In this document: positions 16,149-22,307 of the stretch, in pieces
Layout of the letters: every line of letters begins with the position of its first letter
Position numbering within the stretch: position 1 is the stretch's first letter
Assembly (NCBI GenBank): GCA_045126355.1
Contig: JBGVOE010000075.1
Location: forward strand, 1 to 22,307
Source: CAZSIA01 sp045126355
GTDB taxonomy: Bacteria; Bacillota_I; Bacilli_A; Acholeplasmatales; Anaeroplasmataceae
Direction: 5' to 3'
DNA: 22,307 nt
Position numbers and translations under genes: made by a program
The notes under the pieces: generated by a model
Database searches by the model: none
What the model was told of the DNA's origin: nothing
Seen by the model: the letters and a program-made list of their open reading frames with translations, nothing else

Positions 16149-16808
16149 ATGATTAATAATGAATGGAATATTATTTTAAAAGATGTTTTTGAGTCAGAAC
16201 AATATTTAAAATTAGAAAGATTCTTGGATGATGAATACGAAAATAATATTATTTATCCAACAAAAGAAAATATATTTAATGCATTAAAATTAACTAGTTA
16301 TAATGATGTTAAGGTTGTTATTATCGGACAAGATCCATATCACGAGCCTAATCAAGCACATGGTTTAGCTTTTTCTGTTTTAGAAGGAGTGAAGTTACCT
16401 CCATCTCTTAAAAATATTTATAAAGAGATTGAAAGTGATTTAGGAATTAAAATGAATAATACTGGCAATTTAACTAATTGGGCAAAACAAGGAGTATTAT
16501 TATTAAATAATGTTTTAACTGTTAAAGCACATGAAGCAAATTCTCATAAGGGTAAAGGATGGGAATATGTTACCGATAAAATAGTTGAAAAGTTAAATAA
16601 TAGAGAAGAAGGAATTATTTTTATCTTTTGGGGCAATAACGCAAAGAGTAAACAAAAGTTAATTAATAATCCGAATCATATTGTTTTAACTGCGCCTCAT
16701 CCATCTCCACTATCAGCTTATCATGGTTTTTTTGGATGTGGTCACTTTTCAAAGATTAATCAAATTTTAAAAGAAAAAGGTATGGAAGAAATAAACTGGC
16801 AAATATAG
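16149..16808 (+). CDS. ung: Uracil-DNA glycosylase, family 1
   Basis: A 219-residue enzyme that removes uracil from DNA, starting base-excision repair in the cytoplasm. The water-activating motif GQDPYH is at 60-65, with catalytic D62. The DNA minor-groove loop HPSPLSAYHGF starts at 184, with H184. The segment GVLLLNNVLTVKAHEANSHKGKGWE (about 115-139) is typical of family 1, and length matches the usual 220-230 residues. GGTGATT precedes the ATG at 16149. A TATAAT at 16122-16127 could be its promoter; the matching -35 position falls in the T-run of the preceding terminator and is poor. The stop codon overlaps the stem of the following terminator, so the gene seems to be transcribed alone. Confidence 0.97.
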   Translation: MINNEWNIILKDVFESEQYLKLERFLDDEYENNIIYPTKENIFNALKLTSYNDVKVVIIGQDPYHEPNQAHGLAFSVLEGVKLPPSLKNIYKEIESDLGIKMNNTGNLTNWAKQGVLLLNNVLTVKAHEANSHKGKGWEYVTDKIVEKLNNREEGIIFIFWGNNAKSKQKLINNPNHIVLTAPHPSPLSAYHGFFGCGHFSKINQILKEKGMEEINWQI

Positions 16809-16831
16809 GATGGATTTTTCATCCTTTTTTT
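16808..16831 (+). terminator. Terminator of ung
   Basis: GGATGGA (16808-16814) pairs with TTCATCC (16818-16824), with one G-T pair and a TTT loop, followed by seven T. The stem begins at the last base of the ung stop codon. Confidence 0.85.
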
Positions 16832-16858
16832 GTTATTTTTTCCTTATTAGAGTATAAT
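16830..16858 (+). promoter_or_regulatory. Promoter for the M16 protease gene
   Basis: TTGTTA (16830-16835) and TATAAT (16853-16858) with a 17-base spacer. The -35 box begins in the T-run of the ung terminator. Confidence 0.7.
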
Positions 16859-16887
16859 ATTAATAATTAATATTTACGGAGGTATTT

Positions 16888-19776
16888 ATGGAAATTAATG
16901 AAATATATTATGGTTTTAAATTATTAAATATAAAAGAAATAAAAGAAATAGATTCAGTACTATATGAATTTAAGCATGAAAAAAGTGGAGCTAGTATGGT
17001 TTACTTAGCTAATGATGACACAAACAAATGTTTTTCAATTGGCTTTAAAACTTTACCAGAAGACTCTACAGGTGTATGTCATATTATAGAACATTCTGTT
17101 TTATGTGGTTCTAAAAAATATCCAGTAAAAGAACCGTTTGTAAATTTATTAAAAGGTTCAATGGCATCATTTTTAAACGCAATGACAGCGAGTGACTGTA
17201 CTATTTATCCTGTAGCTAGTCAAAATGATAAAGACTTCGATAATTTAATGAGTGTTTATTTAGACGCTGTTTTCGCACCTCTTTCTATTACTGATCCTAA
17301 ACCATTTTTACAAGAAGGATGGCATTTAGAAATGTTAGATGAAGAAAGCATCCCATCATATAAAGGAATTGTATATAACGAGATGCAGGGAGCGATGAGT
17401 AATCCACTTAGTCAGTTATCTGAATATACTAATCAAGTTTTATATAAGGGTAGTTGTTATGAATATAATTCAGGAGGAGACCCTGATGTTATTCCAGAGT
17501 TAACTTATGATTATTATAAGAGTTTCTATCACAAACACTATCATCCATCTAATGGTGTTATTTATCTATATGGTATGATGGATGTTTTAGAAAAATTAGA
17601 ATTTATTGATAAAGAGTATTTATCTAAATTTGAGGATAGTGAAGAAAAGATTACTATTAGTTTACCAAATCCTATAGTTGATACAGAAGTTATTAGAGAA
17701 TATATTATTAACGATGAAGAAGAAGTAGAAAATAACACTTATATTTCTTTAGCGTTTGGTTTAGAACATGCTAAAAATGTTAAAGATATCATGGCATTTT
17801 CACTACTTAATGAAGCGTTACTTGCCACAAATGCTTCTCCTCTTAAAAAGGTATTATTAGAAAAAGAATTAGCTGAAGATATTGAATCATATATTGATGA
17901 TGGTTCAATTTATCCTTCATTTGGTATCTTCTTAAATAAAACATCTCCTAATAAAAAAGAGTTATTTGTTAAGACTGTTTTTGAAGAATTAAAACGTCTT
18001 AAAGAAGAAGGAATTGATCGTAATTTATTACTAGCTACAATTAATATTAATGAGTTTAAAAATAAAGAATTAGATACAGGTAGAATGCCTAAAGGATTGG
18101 CATTTGCGTTTAGTATTATGCAAGGATATAACTATGATATTCCTTATGAAAATTATTTAGAAACAAGCGATTATTATAAGTTCTTTAAAGATAATTTAGA
18201 TACCGGATATTTTGAAAGCTTAATTGAAAAATATATTTTAAATAGTAATCACTATGTTGTTGTTACGATGAATCCTAGTAAAGAATTAGGTAAAATTAAA
18301 GATGAAACTATGAAAGAAAAAATGCGTAGTTTAAAAGAAAATATGACTTTAGAAGAAATTAATGAATGTGTAAAAATAACAAACGATTTAATAGCTTATC
18401 AAAACCGTAAAGATGATATTTTAGATGTTAAGAAATTACCTGAATTAAAGCTAAGTGATATATCTACTAAGATTAATCCTATTCATACGCTAGAAGAAGA
18501 AAAAGACGGAATTCATTATATTTATCATAACGTTAATACAAACAAGATTGCCTACTTTAGAGCTTACTTTGATTTAGGAGTATTAAGTGCAGAAGAATTA
18601 GCATACGCGCGCATTTTATCTCGTTTATTTGTTAGATTAGATACCCTAAATTATAGTGCGGACGCCCTACAAAGTCATATTAAAACATATTTAGGTAATA
18701 TTGGTTTTTCACCTGTTGTTAATGCTAAAAATAGAGATGAATATATTGCTAAAATGTTAGTTACTGTTAGTAGTTTAGAAGAAAACATTTCATATATTCC
18801 TTCTATCTTAAATGAAATCATTAATAACACTATCTTTGATTTAGATAAAATTAAAACAATTTTAGTACAAATGAAAAATAGAGAAAGAAGTGCTATTATT
18901 GAAAACGGGACATCAGTTGCAACTACTATAGTTCGTTCATCTTTATCAAAAGAAGGTGCTCTAACAGCTAAGATGAGTGGTATTAATATGTATAACTTAT
19001 TATCTCAATTAGTTGATAATTTTAACGGTGATATCATTGTTAAGTTAGAAAATATTATCAAGAAAATTTTTAACAAAAATAATTTAATTGTTTCACTAAG
19101 TGGTGATCAAAAAACACTTGATTTATTAACTGAGGCTACTAAAGAATTAAAACTAGAAGAGTCTGTTTTAGATAATGAATTAAACATTTCATATGAAAAG
19201 CTAGAAAGTGATGCATTAATTATTCCTTCAGGAGTTAACTGTAATGTTAAGGGGATGAACCTTACTGATTTAGATACAGAGTTAAACGGTAGTTTATATG
19301 TAATTCAACATATCCTTAACTATGATTACTTATGGCCTGAAGTTCGTGTAAAAGGTGGAGCTTATGGATGTAGTCTATCTTTATCAATTAGTAATGATAT
19401 TTTGTTCGGCTCATTCTCAGATCCTAATGTAGCAAACACTTATAACGTTTATGACAGTGTTGCTACATATTTAGAAGAATTTAATCCAAACATTGATGAA
19501 TTTAATTCTTATTTAATTGGAACAATTGCTAAAGTTGACCCACCAGCATCTATTTATAGTAAGATTGCCACATCTGATAAAAACTTACTTTGCAATATAA
19601 CTTTAGAAAGATTAGAAAAAGTTAAATCGGAAATTTTATCAACTGATATAAATACTGTTAAATCTTACGCTTCCTTATTTAGAAAAATAGCACAACAGTC
19701 CATTTTATTTACTGTTGGCAATGAGAATAAAATAGGAGAATTTGACGAAATTAAAGTTGTTAAAAAGTTAGTTTAA
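16888..19776 (+). CDS. M16C zinc metalloprotease, PreP-like (insulinase superfamily)
   Basis: A 962-residue, four-domain clamshell zinc peptidase of the presequence-protease type, which degrades short peptides. The inverted zinc motif HXXEH is HIIEH at 65-69, with E68 catalytic. The third zinc ligand is E165 in YNEMQGAMS. LLKGSMASFLNAMTASDCTIYPVAS (about 87-111) is strongly conserved in this subfamily. The C-terminal half keeps the VRVKGGAYG segment that carries the substrate-binding Arg and Tyr. Length matches bacterial members of about 970 residues. There is no signal peptide, so it is probably cytoplasmic. The start ATG 16888 follows a strong GGAGGT. It has its own promoter; only a weak AT-rich hairpin (ACAAAATA 19804-19811 with TATTTTGT 19819-19826) follows the stop. 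Confidence 0.95.
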   Translation: MEINEIYYGFKLLNIKEIKEIDSVLYEFKHEKSGASMVYLANDDTNKCFSIGFKTLPEDSTGVCHIIEHSVLCGSKKYPVKEPFVNLLKGSMASFLNAMTASDCTIYPVASQNDKDFDNLMSVYLDAVFAPLSITDPKPFLQEGWHLEMLDEESIPSYKGIVYNEMQGAMSNPLSQLSEYTNQVLYKGSCYEYNSGGDPDVIPELTYDYYKSFYHKHYHPSNGVIYLYGMMDVLEKLEFIDKEYLSKFEDSEEKITISLPNPIVDTEVIREYIINDEEEVENNTYISLAFGLEHAKNVKDIMAFSLLNEALLATNASPLKKVLLEKELAEDIESYIDDGSIYPSFGIFLNKTSPNKKELFVKTVFEELKRLKEEGIDRNLLLATININEFKNKELDTGRMPKGLAFAFSIMQGYNYDIPYENYLETSDYYKFFKDNLDTGYFESLIEKYILNSNHYVVVTMNPSKELGKIKDETMKEKMRSLKENMTLEEINECVKITNDLIAYQNRKDDILDVKKLPELKLSDISTKINPIHTLEEEKDGIHYIYHNVNTNKIAYFRAYFDLGVLSAEELAYARILSRLFVRLDTLNYSADALQSHIKTYLGNIGFSPVVNAKNRDEYIAKMLVTVSSLEENISYIPSILNEIINNTIFDLDKIKTILVQMKNRERSAIIENGTSVATTIVRSSLSKEGALTAKMSGINMYNLLSQLVDNFNGDIIVKLENIIKKIFNKNNLIVSLSGDQKTLDLLTEATKELKLEESVLDNELNISYEKLESDALIIPSGVNCNVKGMNLTDLDTELNGSLYVIQHILNYDYLWPEVRVKGGAYGCSLSLSISNDILFGSFSDPNVANTYNVYDSVATYLEEFNPNIDEFNSYLIGTIAKVDPPASIYSKIATSDKNLLCNITLERLEKVKSEILSTDINTVKSYASLFRKIAQQSILFTVGNENKIGEFDEIKVVKKLV

Positions 19777-19868
19777 TATATCAATAAAATTCCTTATTTT
19801 ATGACAAAATACGTTCTTTATTTTGTAATAATTATTTAAAAAAATCGTTTCTTAAATGAAATTTCGAC

Positions 19869-19897
19869 TTATATTTAACTTAAAAATATGTTATAAT
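19869..19897 (+). promoter_or_regulatory. Extended -10 promoter for the veg-like gene
   Basis: TGTTATAAT at 19889-19897 is a perfect extended -10 element. The -35 position, 17 bases upstream, is TTATAT (19869-19874), a poor match, as is common with extended -10 promoters. The transcript would have a leader of about 45 bases. Confidence 0.7.
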
Positions 19898-19949
19898 GTA
19901 GGTGTATTATTTAGTATTAAAACAACACTTTTCTGATAAGGAGCGATGA

Positions 19950-20249
19950 ATGATGAGAACAGCGAACGGGAAGAATGGTGGAGTGACTAAACTAGATTTG
20001 GAAACTGTAAGGACTAGATTAGAAGAAATATTTTCTACTAATAAAATAGTCCATGTCAGTGTTAATTCTGGAAGAACAAAATTAATAGATATTCCTTCAA
20101 CAATTACAGGAATATATAATCATTTTTTCTGTGTTACTGCACATATTAAAAATTATCAAGAAGAATCATTTACCATTAATTTTATTGATATTATAATTGG
20201 TAAATTTAAAATCAAAGAACTAACCGAAATAGTAGAAATTGAAGAATAA
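19950..20249 (+). CDS. veg: Veg-family protein
   Basis: A 99-residue protein resembling Veg of Bacillus (86 residues), a small, highly expressed protein reported to stimulate biofilm matrix genes. The matching features are the order LETVRTRLEEIFSTNKIVHV, SVNSGRTKLIDIPSTITGIY, FCVTAHI and the following FTINFIDII, which correspond to the Veg SH3-like barrel. The N-terminus has about 14 extra residues (MMRTANGKNGGVTK). AAGGAG at 19938-19943 is six bases before the ATG at 19950; the next ATG at 19953 is equally possible. A strong extended -10 promoter and a strong terminator make it a single-gene unit. The assignment is by pattern only, since the fold is small and conservation is moderate. Confidence 0.75.
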   Translation: MMRTANGKNGGVTKLDLETVRTRLEEIFSTNKIVHVSVNSGRTKLIDIPSTITGIYNHFFCVTAHIKNYQEESFTINFIDIIIGKFKIKELTEIVEIEE

Positions 20250-20251
20250 CG

Positions 20252-20290
20252 CTCTTAAGGCAACTTAAAAACTTGCTTTAAGAGTTTTTT
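20252..20290 (+). terminator. Terminator of the veg-like gene
   Basis: A 12-bp stem, CTCTTAAGGCAA (20252-20263) with TTGCTTTAAGAG (20273-20284), one G-T pair, a 9-base loop, then TTTTTT. Confidence 0.93.
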
Positions 20291-20336
20291 CTTATATTTA
20301 TATTTTTGTTGCATAAACTTATTGTAGGTGATGCAT

Positions 20337-20789
20337 ATGAAAAAGATCGATTTTAAGAAGTTAGTTGTTTCATTTAGTATAGTTGCAATATTAGTTTTAA
20401 TAAGTATGATTTTTACAAAAGGTACAATGGATTTTTATAAAGAAATTATAAAACCAGATATTGCTCCTCCTGCTATTTTATTTCCAATTGTGTGGACTGT
20501 TTTGTATACAATAATAGCTATAACACTATACCGTTTTATAGATGATAAGGGAGTAAGAAATTTAATATTAGTTAATTTATTTATTAATATTATTTGGCCA
20601 ATATTATTTTTTAGATTTAAATTAATTTTATTTTCTATCTTTTGGTTAATTTTAATTATTATTTCTTTAATTTTACTGTTGTTGAAAATTTACAAAAAAG
20701 ATAAAGTGTACGCTTATTTAAATCTTCCATATTTACTTTGGTTGTTCTTTGCTTTGTACTTAAATTTGATGATTTATATGTTAAATTAG
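20337..20789 (+). CDS. TspO/MBR-family membrane protein
   Basis: A 150-residue protein with five predicted membrane helices, matching the TspO (peripheral benzodiazepine receptor-like) family that binds porphyrins and other tetrapyrroles. The diagnostic segment KPDIAPPAILFPIVWTVLYT is followed by a second-helix YRF. The C-terminal LNLPYLLWLFFALYLNLMIYMLN matches the family's PYxxWxxFAxYLN signature. The ATG at 20337 is chosen because AGGTGAT lies just before it; in-frame GTG 20328 and ATG 20331 overlap that binding site. It follows the veg terminator by 46 bases without a convincing promoter. The ligand and role in this organism are unknown. Confidence 0.88.
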   Translation: MKKIDFKKLVVSFSIVAILVLISMIFTKGTMDFYKEIIKPDIAPPAILFPIVWTVLYTIIAITLYRFIDDKGVRNLILVNLFINIIWPILFFRFKLILFSIFWLILIIISLILLLLKIYKKDKVYAYLNLPYLLWLFFALYLNLMIYMLN

Positions 20790-20819
20790 TAAAATTAATT
20801 AATACATTAATTTTTTTAT

Positions 20820-20848
20820 TTGTAAAAAGCATATTAAAATGGTATTAT
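20820..20848 (+). promoter_or_regulatory. Promoter for the two-helix membrane protein gene
   Basis: TTGTAA (20820-20825) and TATTAT (20843-20848) have a 17-base spacer, with TG one base before the -10 box (extended -10). Confidence 0.7.
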
Positions 20849-20879
20849 ATTAGTATTGATACATTATGGGGGTTATTAC

Positions 20880-21941
20880 ATGTTAAAAAAGATTTTATAT
20901 ATTATAGTAAGTTTCTTAGTAGGATTTATGCTTTTATCAAGTATTGTTGTTACTAATTTCTATTCAGTATTTCAAGATTTAATTGCTGAAGATGTTACAA
21001 ATAAAGAATATTCATCTGCTGAAAGATTCTTTTCACGTGTTGTTGATGAAAATAAATTTTATTCAGCTGAATATGAAGGAACAACTATTGAAGTTTATTC
21101 AGCATTAAATGACAATATTAAATTTGTATATGATAGTGAAGGTAAGAAAACTGATACTACTTATTACACACTTGAAAGTAGTATTCAGTTTACATTATTC
21201 CATTTACCAGAAGATTTCGCTCTTGTAGATAATACAACTGATGAAAATAATAAAAAACAAGGTGGAGTTAAACTTGTTTTAGGTGATGCTGGAACAGTGT
21301 TCTTCCCATTTAAAACAGAAGCTGTAGATTACTATTCATTTGCTACAAGTTATTCATATTTACCATTAAGTATTGCTTATGATGATTATGTTGCTGCTCT
21401 TAACGCTGCAAGTATTAGTTCAGATGCTACAATTACAGGCGCTGTTATTATTGACGGTGATGGTGAAGAAGAATTTAATGTTTTATTTACAGCAGGTAAA
21501 TATCCAACATTTAATACTAAATTCCACACTGATTTTGTTGATATTTTAACTAGATATAATAAAGTTCAATTACAAAACGCTAAAGGTGAAGAAATCAATA
21601 ATGAAGAAACAAATAAAATTGTTGAAGATTATAATGCTGTTTTAGCTAACAATTCCGGTTATTTACAACAACATGATTTCAATGTTATTTATAGTTCATC
21701 TGATTTCTTATTACCAGTTATCGGTGCCGCAGTTATTTTCTTAGCTCTTGATATTCTTTTAGGATGGTTTATTTTCAGAAAGAAAAAAGCTTCTAAATAT
21801 GTCCCACCTTATAGAGCTAAACAACCAACTGCTCCAGTTCGTCAACCTGAACAATTCAGTAGAGATGTGTTTAACGTTGAAGAAGATGATGTTGTAGAAA
21901 CACCAACTGAAGAAACAGAAACAAAACCAGAAAACGAATAA
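20880..21941 (+). CDS. Hypothetical membrane protein with outer domain and acidic cytoplasmic tail
   Basis: A 353-residue protein that I do not recognise. A membrane helix at about 4-28 (after MLKK) and a second near the C-terminus (LLPVIGAAVIFLALDILLGWFIF, followed by RKKK) enclose about 255 residues predicted outside the cell. The basic residues before helix 1 and after helix 2 place both ends in the cytoplasm. The last 40 or so residues form a Pro-rich then acidic tail (PTAPVRQPEQFSRDVFN and EEDDVVETPTEETETKPENE), likely disordered. The ATG at 20880 follows GGGGG at about 20868-20872; an in-frame TTG at 20856 has no binding site and coincides with the expected transcription start. It has its own promoter and terminator. 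The architecture suggests an envelope protein that passes contacts across the membrane, but this is inference. Confidence 0.8.
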   Translation: MLKKILYIIVSFLVGFMLLSSIVVTNFYSVFQDLIAEDVTNKEYSSAERFFSRVVDENKFYSAEYEGTTIEVYSALNDNIKFVYDSEGKKTDTTYYTLESSIQFTLFHLPEDFALVDNTTDENNKKQGGVKLVLGDAGTVFFPFKTEAVDYYSFATSYSYLPLSIAYDDYVAALNAASISSDATITGAVIIDGDGEEEFNVLFTAGKYPTFNTKFHTDFVDILTRYNKVQLQNAKGEEINNEETNKIVEDYNAVLANNSGYLQQHDFNVIYSSSDFLLPVIGAAVIFLALDILLGWFIFRKKKASKYVPPYRAKQPTAPVRQPEQFSRDVFNVEEDDVVETPTEETETKPENE

Positions 21942-21946
21942 TAATT

Positions 21947-21986
21947 AAAACCTGTAAAGTTTAATTACTTTATGGGTTTTATTTTA
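21947..21986 (+). terminator. Terminator after the two-helix membrane protein gene
   Basis: A 14-bp stem with two G-T pairs, AAAACCTGTAAAGT (21947-21960) with ACTTTATGGGTTTT (21967-21980), and a 6-base loop, followed by ATTTTA. The A-run on the left side means it could also act on the - strand. Confidence 0.85.
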
Positions 21987-22006
21987 GATAAAAAAGGAGA
22001 AAATAT

Positions 22007-22307
22007 ATGATGGACAAATACATATTTTTAGATTTTAATGGAACTGTTTTAGATGATGTAGATTTATGTTTAAATTTACTTAATGAAATGTTGTGGGAAA
22101 AAGAAAAAAAGAATGTTGATATTGTAGAGTATAAACATATTTTTGATTTTCCGATTACTAAATATTATATTGCAGCTGGGTTTGATTTTTCTAAATATAC
22201 TTTTGAAGAATTAGCTCAATATTTTATAGTTGAATACACAAGAAGAAACTTAACAGAGTCTTATATTTTTTCTGATTTACATCAATTTGTGGCTGATGTA
22301 AAAGCGA
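22007..22307 (+). CDS. HAD-family hydrolase, N-terminal part (cut by window edge)
   Basis: 100 codons are visible and the frame is open at the window end. The N-terminus MMDKYIFLDFNGTVLDD carries haloacid dehalogenase motif I as DFNGT, with D9 as the expected nucleophile; the usual acid/base Asp of DxDGT is Asn11 here. The following helical segment up to FSDLHQFVADVK fits the cap domain of phosphoglycolate phosphatase-like members. Motifs II-IV lie outside the window, so the substrate cannot be suggested. AAGGAG at about 21994-21999 is seven bases before the ATG at 22007; a second ATG follows immediately. It begins just after a terminator. Confidence 0.75.
   Translation, partial: MMDKYIFLDFNGTVLDDVDLCLNLLNEMLWEKEKKNVDIVEYKHIFDFPITKYYIAAGFDFSKYTFEELAQYFIVEYTRRNLTESYIFSDLHQFVADVKA

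Noticed and set aside
20738..20956. 72-residue + strand frame overlapping the tspO end and the next gene
   Set aside because: It crosses a promoter and two better genes, has no ribosome binding site, and its composition reflects AT-rich DNA.

Overview
The window is very AT-rich, densely packed and almost entirely coded on the + strand. It suggests a low-GC Bacillota, probably Bacilli close to the Mollicutes/Erysipelotrichia side. The evidence is a complete spore-germination receptor set (GerA, GerB and GerC families), a Veg protein, strong AGGAGG-type ribosome binding sites, and tRNAs with encoded CCA. The tRNA-Trp has anticodon CCA. All twelve complete genes end in TAA or TAG and none in TGA, although nothing shows that TGA is read as Trp. 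I cannot name the species.

Layout. 1-1466: a PlsC-type acyltransferase with an appended zinc ribbon, preceded by a possible coupled leader peptide and followed by a terminator. 1549-6349: a tight run of five genes, namely an unknown protein, a diacylglycerol-kinase-family lipid kinase that appears to start at ATA, then GerB-like permease, GerA-like subunit and GerC-like lipoprotein; the ger genes overlap one another. 6363-6584: a junction holding tRNA-Trp on the - strand with its own promoter, plus a 19-bp perfect inverted repeat over a possible + strand promoter.

6585-15851: one gene of 9,267 bases, about 41% of the window. It encodes a 3,088-residue protein with a CvpA-like four-helix membrane domain at the N-terminus and about 2,890 acidic residues beyond it, predicted to lie outside the membrane. 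This outer part carries ten clear copies of a repeat of about 177 residues. Each copy is itself two related halves, and most carry one conserved Cys. I do not recognise the repeat as a known family, and it is the most likely undescribed object here.

15867-22307: a terminator, tRNA-His with promoter and terminator, then uracil-DNA glycosylase, a PreP-like M16C metalloprotease, a Veg-family protein, a TspO/MBR membrane protein, an unrecognised two-helix membrane protein with an acidic tail, and the start of a HAD-family hydrolase cut by the window edge. Several of these have their own recognisable promoter or terminator, so this part reads as mostly independent housekeeping units. The germination cluster reads as one operon.

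Limits: all family calls come from motifs read by eye. Promoters and hairpins were found by inspection, not by folding or scoring software.
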